Positions 1-8,080 of a stretch of 64,000 nucleotides of DNA are shown here, piece after piece. Source of the stretch: Actinocatenispora sp963815125 (GTDB lineage Bacteria > Actinomycetota > Actinomycetes > Mycobacteriales > Micromonosporaceae); assembly GCA_963815125.1 (NCBI GenBank), contig CAWFFM010000004.1, positions 1 to 64,000 of the forward strand. The letters run 5' to 3'. Each line of letters begins with the position of its first letter. Position 1 is the first letter of the stretch. The position numbers and the translations under genes are program-made. Below the pieces are notes generated by a model. That model searched no databases and was not told the DNA's origin. It worked only from the letters and a program-made list of their open reading frames with translations.

Positions 1-1
1 A

Positions 2-63
2 ATAGAGTTCACGCGGGTCGGAGATCCTCCGATGAAGGACTTCCTGCAAGGCGTGCTGAGGCT
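2..63 (+). pseudogene. C-terminal remnant of an unrecognised coding sequence at the window edge
   Basis: The first 63 bases stay open in one frame and read like the tail of a protein (residues EFTRVGDPPMKDFLQGVLR). The frame then runs into a 61-nt sequence that is repeated at 11892 and into the IS30 region, so the original C-terminus is probably lost. No family was recognised and the upstream part lies outside the window. Confidence 0.25.
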
Positions 64-124
64 GGGCGGTCTCAAGCGGTCAGTGCGCCAGAGTGAGATA
101 ATCGCTGGTCGACTGGTGTGCTGG
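64..124. repeat. 61-nt imperfect repeat, copy A, next to the IS30 transposase start
   Basis: This stretch matches 11892-11952 with about six mismatches over 61 nt. It directly precedes the IS30-type transposase frame, so it is most simply the left end of that element. The second copy sits alone inside a broken immunity gene. This assignment is inference, because the IS30 right end is not present for comparison. Confidence 0.55.
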
Positions 125-809
125 GGGATGGTGTGGCTCGGGGTATAGGGCTTGTTCTGGGTGAGCGTGAGGAAATATCGCGTGGGATCGTCGCGGGGAT
201 GTCGGGTCGTGATATCGCGGTTCTGCTGGGTCGGCATCATTCTGTGGTGAATCGTGAGATCAGAAGAAACGGTGGGCGGGGTCGTTACCGGGCGGTTGAG
301 GCTGATGCCCGCGCTGTGGTGGAGGCGAGTCGTCCGAAGGACCGTAAGGTGGAGGCCGATCCGGTTCTTGCCGCTCATGTGAATGCGGGCTTGGCGGCGA
401 AGTGGTCGCCGCAGCAGATCGCAACGAGGTTGAAGTTCGATTTCCCTGACGATGAGGCGATGCGGGTGTCGCATGAATCCATCTATCAAGCGCTGTTTGT
501 CCAGGCGAAGGGACAGTTGAAGGCTCGGCTGGTCGGTCGTCTGCTGACCGGGCGGACCCGTCGGGTCAGCTGTGCCGAGCGTCGAGCCGTCACGGTGGAC
601 CGGCAGGTCATCCCTGACATGGTGATGATCACCGAGAGGCCCGCCGAGGTGGCGGACCGGGCGGTGTCCGGCCACTGGGAGGGCGATCTGATCATGGGGA
701 AAGGGAACGCCTCGGCGATCGCCACGCTGGTCGAACGCACCAGCCGGTATGTGATTCTTGCGCGGCTTCCGTATGATCATTCCGCGGAGCGGACGGCGTA
801 CTGCCTAGC
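118..809 (+). pseudogene. IS30-family transposase, 3' truncated
   Basis: The frame encodes about 230 residues of an IS30-family transposase. The N-terminal part carries the helix-turn-helix typical of this family (motif GRHHSVVNREIRRNGG). The first catalytic Asp of the DDE domain follows in HWEGDLIMGKGN, and then the TLVERTSRY block. The frame is cut at base 809, where an ISAs1 terminal sequence (CAGGGCGGTTGCAAAGTCGT) begins. The second Asp and the Glu of the DDE triad are therefore missing and the protein cannot be an active transposase. No more conserved start than the leftmost one was found. Confidence 0.85.
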
Positions 810-1604
810 CAGGGCGGTTGCAAAGTCGTTTGATCTTGGGCGTCAGGCTGGTCTGGTGATGCCGAGTAGGTCCAGTGGGCGGTGGAACGGGTCGTAGGAC
901 ATGTCGCGTAGAGCGGCGGCGATGTTGGTGTGGCCGGCGTTGCGGAGTTGGTTGATGGCGAAGCTGCGGAGGGTGGCCATGTTGTCGGGGCCGTGTGTTT
1001 GGTGGATGGTGGAGGTGTCTTCGGCGTAGGCGGTGTCTCGGACGTGGTGAAGCCGGTTTTCGATGGTCCAGTGGGAGCGGGCGATTTGGGCAAGGCGTTG
1101 TGGGGATGCCTGGCGGCTGGTCAGGTCGGTGAGTAGGTAGACGGTTTCGCGGGTGCGTTTGCCGGTGGTGCGTATGGTGCGGTGTCGCACGAGTTTGGCG
1201 ACCTGGGTGGCGTGGGGGAAGTCGACTGCCAGGTCGGTGACGGTCAGCGCCTGGATCATGCGGGTCTCGCGTCTGCCGTGGCCGGTGTTGCGGTCGTGGT
1301 GGCGGGCGGTGGCCTGGGCCCAGGGCAGGGCGCGCAGCTGGTGGAACAGGCCGGGCTGGTTGCGTTTGACGGTGAACACGAAGTGCGCGTGGTGCTGGTC
1401 GACCAGCAGCCGGGCATGGTCGCGTTGGGTGTGCAGCGCGTCGGCGGTGACTCCGGTGAGGTCGTAGCCGGCGAGCAGCCCGGCGAAACAGGTGATCTCG
1501 TTGGTCTTGCCAGGTACCCGTAGTTGGGTGACGGTCATCCCGGTGCCGGTCATCGCCGCAAGCAGGTGCGCGGCCGGCATGGTGGCGGTGCGCGAACCCC
1601 GTGC
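810..1604 (-). pseudogene. ISAs1-family transposase fragment (C-terminal half)
   Basis: Reading leftwards, bases 1580-843 encode about 245 residues of an ISAs1-family transposase. Visible blocks are the second Asp region (VTADALHTQRDHA), FVFTVKRNQPGL, GRRETR, and the Glu block HWTIENRLHHVRDTAYAEDTS. The element's own terminus is seen at 810-829, matching the ends of the complete ISAs1 at 12566-13871. The N-terminal half, with the first Asp, is gone, because the frame is cut at about 1604 where the ISL3 terminal region begins. No other half lies beyond the ISL3 element, so a deletion accompanied or followed the insertion. Confidence 0.85.
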
Positions 1605-1612
1605 GGTTTTCC

Positions 1613-3045
1613 GGCTCTTCGCAGTTGAGGGTGTAGTCGCGGCTGGCGTGTCGGTGGCAGGGTAGGGGTCGAGGTCTCCCGAGGATGAGGGTTCCTACAC
1701 GCCTCGTCCGGAAGACCTCGACATGTCTGACGTTACCTCTGGCGGCGGTTTCGGCTGCCCTGATCTGACCGTGTTCTGCCGTCTTGACGAGCTCGGTCTC
1801 GAAGTCACGGGGCAACGGCTCGATCCGGATCGGGCGGTGTTGGCCTGCCGGGTGGTTGAGCCCGACCGGTGGTGCCGGCGTTGCGGCGGCGAAGGGGTGC
1901 CGCGTGACACCGTGGTTCGGCGGCTGGCGCACGAGCCGCTGGGCTGGCGCCCCACGTCCCTGGAGATCGTCGTGCGCCGTTACCGATGCAGCGGCGGGCA
2001 TGTGTGGCGCCAGGACACGAGTATGGCTGCCCAGCCGCGGGCGAAGCTGTCACGCCGCGGGCTGCGTTGGGCGCTGGAAGGCATCGTGGTGCAGCACCTG
2101 ACCGTCGCCCGTATCGCCGAGGGGCTTGGGGTCGCCTGGAACACCGCGAACGACGCGGTGCTGGCCGAGGGCAAGCGGGCCCTGATCGATGACACAGGTC
2201 GGTTCGACGGCGTGGCCGTGATCGGAGTCGACGAGCACGTCTGGCGCCATACCCGCCGCGGGGACAAGTACGTCACCGTGATCATCGACCTGACGCCCAT
2301 CCGCGGCGGCACGGGCTCAGCCCGGCTGCTGGACATGGTCGAAGGCCGCTCCCAGCGAGCCTTCAAGACCTGGCTCGCCACACGCGAGCAGTCCTGGCGC
2401 GACAGAGTCGAGGTCGTCGCCATGGACGGCTTCACCGGCTTCAAGACCGCCACCACCGAAGAGCTCCCCGAGGCGGTGGCGGTGATGGACCCCTTCCACG
2501 TCGTGCGCCTGGCCGGCGATGCCCTCGATGAGTGTCGCCGACGCATCCAGCAACACACCCATGGACACCGTGGCCGCAAGGGTGACCCGCTCTACAACGC
2601 GCGGCGGACGCTGCACACCGGAGCCGACCTACTCACCGACAAGCAGACCAACCGCCTCACGGCTCTGTTCGCCCTCGACGAGCACGTGCACATCGAGGCC
2701 ACCTGGGGCATCTACCAGCGCATGATCGCCGCCTACCGCGAGCCCGACAACAGCACGGGCCGCGAGTTGATGACAACGTTGATCGAGACGGTCAGCCACG
2801 GCGTGCCCGCCGCGTTGACCGAGATCATCCGCCTCGGCCGCACCCTGACCAAGCGGGCCGCCGACATCCTGGCCTACTTCGACCGTCCCCACACCTCCAA
2901 CGGGCCGACCGAAGCGATCAACGGCCGCCTCGAACACCTCCGCGGCTCCGCCCTCGGCTTCCGCAACCTCACCAACTACATCGCCCGATCCCTACTCGAG
3001 GCCGGCGGATTCAGACCACAACTACACCCTCAACTGGGATGAGCC
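1613..3045 (+). mobile_element. ISL3-family insertion sequence, apparently complete
   Basis: Inverted repeats flank the transposase. The left end at 1613 reads GGCTCTTCGCAGTTGAGGG and the right end at 3045, read on the minus strand, reads GGCTCATCCCAGTTGAGGG. Similarity continues through GTGTAGT and a few bases outward. No matching 8-bp target duplication was found, so the flanks probably rearranged after insertion. The left flank is an ISAs1 fragment and the right flank is the 3' end of a DUF7336 gene. Confidence 0.85.
1723..3042 (+). CDS. ISL3-family transposase
   Basis: This 439-residue protein has the full layout of ISL3 transposases. An N-terminal zinc-finger-like region (CRRCGGEG, about residues 51-58, with a further Cys in YRCSGGHVWR) is followed by a helix-turn-helix (VARIAEGLGVAWNTANDAV). 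The DDE catalytic domain has Asp in VIGVDEHVWRH, Asp in VAMDGFTGFK and Glu in GPTEAINGRLEHLRG. Length is normal for the family, no frameshift is seen, and both inverted repeats are present, so the element may still be mobile. The ATG start at 1723 lies about 110 nt inside the left inverted repeat. Confidence 0.93.
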   Translation: MSDVTSGGGFGCPDLTVFCRLDELGLEVTGQRLDPDRAVLACRVVEPDRWCRRCGGEGVPRDTVVRRLAHEPLGWRPTSLEIVVRRYRCSGGHVWRQDTSMAAQPRAKLSRRGLRWALEGIVVQHLTVARIAEGLGVAWNTANDAVLAEGKRALIDDTGRFDGVAVIGVDEHVWRHTRRGDKYVTVIIDLTPIRGGTGSARLLDMVEGRSQRAFKTWLATREQSWRDRVEVVAMDGFTGFKTATTEELPEAVAVMDPFHVVRLAGDALDECRRRIQQHTHGHRGRKGDPLYNARRTLHTGADLLTDKQTNRLTALFALDEHVHIEATWGIYQRMIAAYREPDNSTGRELMTTLIETVSHGVPAALTEIIRLGRTLTKRAADILAYFDRPHTSNGPTEAINGRLEHLRGSALGFRNLTNYIARSLLEAGGFRPQLHPQLG

Positions 3046-3315
3046 CGTAAACCCCTCGGTCCATTCATTATTGTCCAGGCTGTGCTCGTCGATGCGAAAG
3101 CAGTTAGGCTCGTCACGAAAGCCGGGCAGCACAATCACTGATTCAATTCTTTGCTCGGCTTTGCCCCTCGAAGAGTAGACGCCGAGCTGCTTGACATCAT
3201 CACCAGCCTCTTCGTCGGCCCAGTAATCGCCTGGTGCCTGAAAGTGCGTAGCGCTAATGCGGTCGGCGCCTTCGGCGTGGTGTACATGCCAGAGCAGATA
3301 GACGTTAAGCAACAC
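3022..3315 (-). CDS. DUF7336-like small protein, C-terminus re-terminated by the ISL3 end
   Basis: From a GTG at 3315 the frame encodes about 97 residues. It contains VYLLWHVHHAEG near the start, KQLGVYSSRGKAEQRIESV in the middle, and a C-terminal block with GFRDEPNCFRIDEHSLDNN followed by WTEGF. This order resembles the DUF7336 family of small proteins, many of which sit in toxin/immunity neighbourhoods. The last residues, GSSQLRV, and the TAG stop come from the ISL3 inverted repeat, so the insertion replaced only the extreme C-terminus and the core fold may survive. The gene lies 43 nt downstream of a toxin-like tail on the same strand. An immunity role is inference. Confidence 0.6.
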   Translation of the reverse strand: MLLNVYLLWHVHHAEGADRISATHFQAPGDYWADEEAGDDVKQLGVYSSRGKAEQRIESVIVLPGFRDEPNCFRIDEHSLDNNEWTEGFTGSSQLRV

Positions 3316-3358
3316 TCTGCAGGCCCATTCAGTATTGACGCGTGAAGCTGGTTTGTCA

Positions 3359-3469
3359 CTATTGCGTTCGAGGCTCGTTGCGAGATGCGAACTTCTGGGC
3401 CTTGTTGTATTCGGGACCGGACCCCTTCGGATAGTCGCCGTTTGGGAACCTCTGGCGCATGACTCTATC
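3359..3469 (-). pseudogene. Possible toxin C-terminal tail remnant
   Basis: This minus-strand frame ends with a short hydrophilic tail that includes QRFPNGDYPKGSGPEYNKA and KFASRNEPRTQ, then TAG at 3359. It lies immediately upstream of the DUF7336-like gene in the position expected for a toxin tail. Nothing convincing continues it upstream, so it is probably a remnant. The family is not recognised. Confidence 0.3.
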
Positions 3470-3826
3470 CGGTCTGAGCGGGTGACTCGCCAGGCAGGCA
3501 GTCGCCGCACATCGTCTGGATCCATCGACGAGGGCAAGTCGCTTGCACAGCCTTTGCTGCTACGCTACGAGCCAACGGACACCCCGCGGACCGGCGAGAC
3601 CAGACAGTACTCATCCACCTATTCGGATACGTGCTGCTGGCTGACATCAGTTTTGACATCACCCGGGCCACACAACCGCAGCCCCCAGCGCACTCAGTAG
3701 TCACGTCGGCGCCCTTCGTGGCGGTAACTTCCTGCGAAGGTGTGAACGGGAGGCTGGGGAATGGAAAGTAGTGCGCCCCGCTGCCTGTTGCAAGGCGCAC
3801 CGGTCGAGCCGATCCTTTGAAGGCTA
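3470..3826. other. No gene recognised
   Basis: Frames here are open by chance but have no recognisable motif, ribosome binding site or codon bias. The stretch separates two decayed immunity-type genes and is best read as degraded cassette DNA. Confidence 0.5.
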
Positions 3827-4151
3827 TCAATCGATCATGGTGGACAATATGACCTCAGCCCGTATCTCAGATAGGAGACCGACAATGTCTCTGTCCAAGA
3901 CGAGTCCATCCTGAGGAATGAGGGGTGACCAACCAATGAACAGATCGATGGCGGCCATACCTGAGATTTCGCGCAACGGAACCAGATGCTCGCCAATCAT
4001 CCTCTTAACGTCGTCCAGTTGATCAACCATGGGACGGGCGCTGTCAAGCACCAAAGTCGGCGATCCAATAGCGCGTTGAGGACGAATCGGTCGAACGCCC
4101 AAGGCGTACCGAGATCTCAGCACTAGTCATGCCATTGCATTCGACGCGCAA
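3827..4151 (-). pseudogene. DUF4279-like immunity-type gene with a frameshift
   Basis: A TTG at 4151 preceded by AGGAG opens a frame reading RVECNGMTSAEISVRLG, which resembles the DUF4279 N-terminus (an R-V-x-G stretch, then an E-I-x-x-x-L-G block). After LG, near base 4097, the frame stops matching. The next frame continues with VRPIRPQRAIGSP and ends with GLVLDRDIVGLLSEIRAEV, similar to the end of DUF4279 domains. One extra base in the run CTTGGGCGTT explains the break. DUF4279 proteins are common in toxin/immunity loci. The family assignment comes from motif memory and is moderate. Confidence 0.45.
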
Positions 4152-4211
4152 CCTGCTCCTGGGAAATTCGGGACACTCCCGCACCCGTCCGCTGACGTTG
4201 CCGTCAACTAC

Positions 4212-4250
4212 CAACAGGCCCGGTCAGATTTCATCTGGCCGGGCCTGTTG
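4212..4250 (-). terminator. Strong hairpin terminator downstream of the Imm32-like gene
   Basis: Arms CAACAGGCCCGGTCAGA and TCTGGCCGGGCCTGTTG pair over 17 bp with a single mismatch around a 5-nt loop. The hairpin begins 11 nt beyond the stop of the minus-strand Imm32-like gene, as expected for an intrinsic terminator. It could also work on the other strand. Confidence 0.75.
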
Positions 4251-4260
4251 ACTTTCAAAT

Positions 4261-4518
4261 TTAGGCCATTAGCTCAAGGATTAGATCCATGGTCGAGTCA
4301 ATTTCCTGGTCTGCTGTCAGATGGACGTGCGCCCCTGGACTCGCACCCTCCTGCGCAAGAGTGAGCAAATGGCGTGCCAAGGAAACGAAGCCGGCGCGAT
4401 TTGCCCTAAGGACGACCTCGGCTGAAGTTGCAGAGAGGGAAATTTCAAAACCATCTTCCCACTCGAACCGAAGCCCCCTGTCAGGCTGAATCTCGGGAAC
4501 GTTGATCACGTGCTCCAT
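4261..4518 (-). CDS. Imm32-like immunity protein
   Basis: From the ATG at 4518, which has TTGGGAG five bases upstream, the gene encodes 85 residues. The layout resembles the Imm32 family of polymorphic-toxin immunity proteins: a beta-rich N-terminal half (GLRFEWEDGFEISLS), a central helix with NRAGFVSLARHLLTLAQEG, the block GAHVHLTADQE, and a C-terminal TMDLILELMA. It lies downstream of a 5'-truncated toxin domain on the same strand and is followed by a strong terminator, so the two probably formed one toxin-immunity unit. The gene looks intact. Which toxin it neutralises is inferred from position only. Confidence 0.65.
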   Translation of the reverse strand: MEHVINVPEIQPDRGLRFEWEDGFEISLSATSAEVVLRANRAGFVSLARHLLTLAQEGASPGAHVHLTADQEIDSTMDLILELMA

Positions 4519-4603
4519 TTGCACTCCCAATACTGCATAGACTCAAAGGCGATGGCCACCCGGGACTGTCGCCCCAGGCAGCCATCCTAGTCCGCTACCG
4601 GAT

Positions 4604-4902
4604 TCAGCCTAGATAAATGTGTCGATTCTCAACAACCATCATCTTGCCAGGCTTCTTTGGGTTCGGAGCCAATCGCTCGAAGTTCATGTGCGGACCGCCA
4701 CCATGCTGCCCAGTGATGTCCGACTCTCCCATTCTAGCAACGCGCGTTCCGTCTGCGGAAACGAAGCGACCGCTACCCGGAACAGGTTCTGTATACCCGG
4801 GCCCGACCCATGCTTCTGCCGAATTGAGAGCATCGTCTGTCGATATGCGCGTCCCATCTACCGGGTAGCCGTTGCTATCGAATTTTCCAACCGAGGTCCA
4901 GG
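4604..4902 (-). pseudogene. Polymorphic toxin C-terminal domain, 5' truncated by IS3
   Basis: About 99 residues of a toxin tail are preserved. Visible blocks are KFDSNGYPVDGTRIS, NSAEAWVGPGYTEPVPGSGRF and SDITGQHGGGPHMNFERL, then a short beta-rich end. The G-P-H-x-x-F-E block and the preceding GRFVSADGTRVARM pattern are familiar from C-terminal tails of Rhs-type and related toxins, but I cannot name the domain safely. The reading frame is cut at 4903 by the IS3 right end, so the delivery part of the toxin is gone. The Imm32-like gene 85 nt downstream is the likely cognate immunity gene. Confidence 0.55.
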
Positions 4903-4911
4903 TGTCCCGCG

Positions 4912-5837
4912 TCAAGTAGTTGGCAGGTTTTCGGGTTCGGGAAAGTTGGGGATAAGCGGGTCGGCGATGCCGAGGTGGACGTCGTGGGGCCGGTTCCAGG
5001 CCAGGGCCTCGTGGGGACGCACCGTGTTGTAGTCGGTGCGGTAGTCCTCGGCGTGGTGCACGAGGGCGAGCACGTCGTCGATCTCTTCCAGGAACAGCTT
5101 TTCGTACTTCAGCGACCCGAACCCGCGTTCGCGTGAGCCGTTCTGGCCTGGTGTGCGGACCCGGGTGCGCACGTGGCGTAGTTCGGGGTGGGTGGCGATG
5201 AATGCTTCGAACCGGAACGCCCGGAACGGGCCGCCGTTGTCGGTCACGATCGTGATCAGCGGCTGGATCCGCCCGTCAGTGTCGCGTGCCGCGAGATCGA
5301 CCAGCCGTGCCCCGGCCAGACGCTCGGCCTCGGCCAGGGCCAGCTCGATCGCGGTGATCGCGTCGTGCTGGTTGGCGGTCGGCGAGATGTGCCAGCCCAG
5401 TTCGTACTTCGACCAGTAGTCCCGACAACCCGCCAGCCGCCACGTGCCGCCAGTGGTGGTCTCGAACTCGGAAAAGTCCAACTGCCACACCTGATTCGGC
5501 CCGGTCGGCTCGACTGCGAACGCGGCCTTACGGCGGGCGGCGAGCTGCCGACGTTCCCGCTGATAGTTCGCCTCCAACAGCAGACCCTCGTCACGCAACA
5601 ACCGCAGCACACTGGCCTGCGAGACCCGATGACCGGCGTGGCGGCACATCGCCCACACCTTCCGATGCCCCACGCCGGATGCGCCAACGCATGCCGCCGA
5701 GCGGCCTCACGCACCCGCTGACGAGCAGGCCGCGGCCACGGCCCCTTCGCCCGGCCACCCGACCGGGCTCGGGCCTGACGGCGCCGCCAAGAGCGTTCGG
5801 GCACGCCGACAAGCTCACAGAACCTCGTGGTCGGCAT
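4912..5837 (-). pseudogene. IS3-family orfB transposase with a frameshift
   Basis: The DDE domain is complete: Asp in VWQLDFSEFET, Asp in TIVTDNGGPF and Glu in GQNGSRERGFGSLKYE, followed by NTVRPHEALAW. The N-terminal part (FCELVGVPERSWRRRQ, then RHALAHPAWG) lies in another frame from the part beginning HRKVWAMCRHAGHRVSQ. The join at about 5671 has GGGG where the continuous frame would need GGGGG. A programmed shift is unlikely, because in this group orfB is normally continuous at this point. Confidence 0.85.
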
Positions 5838-5988
5838 GCCCGCCTCGACACGGATCACCTCAAGGTCCGCGGAGGGCCCAACCGGCCCTCCGCGGACTTC
5901 TTCCACACCCGCAACTCGACCGCGGCCTCACCCAACGCCTGGGTCAGGTCCGCGACCTGAGCCCTCCAACTGCTGCTCCCGGCTACTA

Positions 5989-7117
5989 GTGTCGCGTGTC
6001 GTTGATTGGTTTACGTCTGCTGGTGCGGGAGAATCGGTGGATGTATGTGGCCGAGGCGTTGCGGTTGCGTGAGGGTGATCGTGTGAGGTTGGAAGCGATC
6101 ACGCGTGCTTCGATGGTGTCGGCGGGGGTGGCGCGGCGGGCCAGGGTGGTGTTGCTGGCGGCTGACGGGGTGGCCAACACCGAGATCGCCGAGCGGGTGG
6201 GGGTGAGTCGCCCGACGGTGTTGAAGTGGCGTGAGCGTTACGTCCAGGCGGGTGTCGATGCTCTGGCCGATCTGCCTCGTCCTGGTCGTGTACGGGAGAT
6301 CGATGAGGTCGCGGTGCTGGCCGAAACGTTGGCGGACAAGGGGAAGCCGCCGGCGGTGCTGGGGGTGACGCACTGGTCGGCCCGGTTGATGGCCTCACGG
6401 TTGGGGATCTCGTTCGCCAGTGTCGCGAGGATCTGGCGTAAGTGGAACATCCAGCCGCACCGGATCGAGACGTTCAAGTTGTCCACCGATCCGGAACTGG
6501 AACCCAAGATCCGTGATGTGGTCGGCCTCTACCTGCAGCCACCCCGAGGGGCGGTCGTGGTCAGCGTCGATGAGAAGAGCCAGATCCAGGCCCTGGACCG
6601 CACCCAGCCGATGCTTGCCCTGCGTCCTGGTCTGCCCGCCCGCCAAACCCACGACTACGTCCGTCACGGCACCACCACCCTGTTCGCCGCGCTGGAGATC
6701 GCGACCGGCCGCATCAGCGCCGACGCCTGCTACCCGCGGCATACCAACGTGGAGTTCCTCGCCTTCCTCAAACAGGTCGCCAAGGCCCACCCCCGCGTGA
6801 CACTGCACGTCATCTGCGACAACTACGCCACCCACAAACACCCCGCCGTGCGCGCCTGGCTGGCCAAACACCCGCGCATCACCCTGCACTTCACCCCGAC
6901 CAGCTGCTCCTGGCTCAACATGGTCGAGATCTTCTTCGGCATCATCACCCGCCAAGCCATCCGCCGCGGCAGCTTCCTCAACGTCACCGACCTCGAAGAC
7001 GCCATCCGCCGATTCATCGACGCCTACAACGACCGCGCCACACCCTTCACCTGGACCAAAACCCCAGACGAACTCATCACCACCATCACACGTAAATAGA
7101 CTTCAGACACGCGACAC
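5989..7117 (+). mobile_element. IS630-family insertion sequence, complete with TA duplication
   Basis: Terminal repeats GTGTCGCGTGTC (5989-6000) and GACACGCGACAC (7106-7117) are perfect inverses. TA dinucleotides flank both ends (5987-5988 and 7118-7119), the target duplication of IS630/mariner-type elements. Removing the element and one TA restores the IS3 orfA sequence. Confidence 0.93.
6041..7099 (+). CDS. IS630-family transposase
   Basis: The protein has about 352 residues from the ATG at 6041. The N-terminal part has paired helix-turn-helix motifs (VANTEIAERVGVSRPTVLKW and later SARLMASRLGISFASVARIW). The DDE domain carries Asp in VVVSVDEKSQIQALDRTQP, Asp in HVICDNYATHKHP and Glu in SWLNMVEIFFGIITRQ, and ends with PFTWTKTPDEL, all typical of the family. 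A start further left at 5996 is open but overlaps the inverted repeat, so 6041 is preferred. With intact ends and target duplication this looks like a recent and possibly active insertion. Confidence 0.92.
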   Translation: MYVAEALRLREGDRVRLEAITRASMVSAGVARRARVVLLAADGVANTEIAERVGVSRPTVLKWRERYVQAGVDALADLPRPGRVREIDEVAVLAETLADKGKPPAVLGVTHWSARLMASRLGISFASVARIWRKWNIQPHRIETFKLSTDPELEPKIRDVVGLYLQPPRGAVVVSVDEKSQIQALDRTQPMLALRPGLPARQTHDYVRHGTTTLFAALEIATGRISADACYPRHTNVEFLAFLKQVAKAHPRVTLHVICDNYATHKHPAVRAWLAKHPRITLHFTPTSCSWLNMVEIFFGIITRQAIRRGSFLNVTDLEDAIRRFIDAYNDRATPFTWTKTPDELITTITRK

Positions 7118-7451
7118 TAGGGCCAGACCGGCCCGCCACCAGACCAGCCCGACCCGATTCCAGGAACTGCCGCTTCCAGTTCCCCACCGACTGCTCAGAC
7201 ACCTTCGCCCGCCGAGCAGCCTCAGCCACAGTCACTTCACCGGCCAGAACCGACAACACGATCCGGACCTTCTCCTCCGACGGCAACGCCGCTGGTCTCG
7301 CCATAACGATCAGACTCCTTCACACACGGCAGGACCCGCAACAAACGAGCCCTGCCACAAAGTCTGACGCGCGACACCACCACCCTGCCCACAACCAGCA
7401 ACCGACACCCCAAAACCGCCCCGCACAGCCACCGAACCCACTCAATCAAGA

Positions 7452-7673
7452 TCACGAACGATCGAGGCTAGGGAACGCTGAATGCTTCTCCTGCCATTTC
7501 CCGGTGGCCGCGTCGACGGCCTTGGCGAAGGCGAGAGCGTCCGTAGGACCCATGTAGGGCACCACAATGCCGTTGATGGTGTACCCGCGGCCGTGGCCCA
7601 ATTTGTGCATCGTGGCGGCATGAATGACGGCCCGCTTGAAACCGCCCCCTCTTTTAAGTGATTGTATTTTCAC
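7452..7673 (-). CDS. Small unrecognised protein (73 residues)
   Basis: A GTG at 7673 opens a 73-codon frame only 11 nt after the stop of the upstream immunity-type gene. The first codons are AT-rich like that gene. From about codon 10 the composition turns GC-rich (FKRAVIHAATMHKLGHGRGY, then VVPYMGPTDALAFAKAV), which suggests a junction between two unrelated sequences. It may be the C-terminal piece of another gene joined to the end of the cassette. No family was recognised and expression is uncertain. Confidence 0.35.
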   Translation of the reverse strand: MKIQSLKRGGGFKRAVIHAATMHKLGHGRGYTINGIVVPYMGPTDALAFAKAVDAATGKWQEKHSAFPSLDRS

Positions 7674-7684
7674 AACTCAGGACG

Positions 7685-8080
7685 TCACGTCGAGTAGCGA
7701 CGAAAGAATGTCCGATCATCCCAATCGTCATCGAATGATTCGAGCAGGCGCTCATATAGGCGACGCTTACCGATCCTCGTCTCCTCGCGAAACAGAACAA
7801 TAGCGCGTTCACGTATTTCCGACCATCGGAGATCATGCATACAATACTGAATAACCTCCAAACTCAGAGCATCGACGTCTTCCATAAGTGCGAGAAAGCG
7901 CTCAGAAATCTGAGGCCTACAATGATTCCTTTCTTTGATTTGGTCAGCTAAGTCTTCTAGTAATGGCTCAATTTGATCGACGCCAACAGCGAGATTTTGA
8001 ACTTTTAGCAAAAAGTCAATCTTGTCCAAAACGCAATTGCATTTGTCATCATTAGCGGCTTGGGAATTTATATTCAACAT
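7685..8080 (-). CDS. Putative immunity protein paired with the upstream toxin tail
   Basis: The ATG at 8080, with GGGGAAG just upstream, gives 131 residues. The protein is mostly helical and acidic (LEDLADQIKERN, LMEDVDALSLEVIQY) and has a basic C-terminal helix with DDDWDDRTFFRRYST. The start overlaps the 3' end of the toxin fragment by 29 nt, so translation of the two was coupled. The gene is strikingly AT-rich compared with the chromosome, as expected of a horizontally acquired immunity gene. I do not recognise the family, so the role is inferred from the overlap and position. Confidence 0.55.
   Translation of the reverse strand: MLNINSQAANDDKCNCVLDKIDFLLKVQNLAVGVDQIEPLLEDLADQIKERNHCRPQISERFLALMEDVDALSLEVIQYCMHDLRWSEIRERAIVLFREETRIGKRRLYERLLESFDDDWDDRTFFRRYST

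Larger units (their letters stand above)
5855..7304 (-). pseudogene. IS3-family orfA, split into two pieces by IS630
   Basis: The N-terminal piece (7304-7118) encodes the helix-turn-helix protein start MARPAALPSEEKVRIVLSVL and ends at GRSGP. The C-terminal piece (5986-5855) continues with the coiled-coil region (VADLTQALGEAAVELRVWKK). Joining the two across one TA gives a plausible continuous orfA up to the EQQLE region, where an extra G shifts the frame. This shows both the insertion point and an independent inactivating mutation. Confidence 0.8.
4903..7376 (-). mobile_element. Decayed IS3-family element, split by an IS630 insertion
   Basis: Terminal inverted repeats are TGTCCCGCGTCAAGTAGTTG at 4903 and, on the minus strand from 7376, TGTCGCGCGTCAGACTTTGT. 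Both continue into GGCAGG. Inside, orfA is interrupted by the IS630 element at 5989-7117 and carries an extra G, and orfB lacks one base near 5671. The element is therefore inactive and older than the IS630 insertion. No target duplication is visible. Confidence 0.85.

Noticed and set aside
3465..3830. 121-codon minus-strand frame
   Set aside because: No motif, no ribosome binding site, Cys/Ser/Arg-rich composition of a chance frame, and it overlaps the better-supported toxin tail in another frame.
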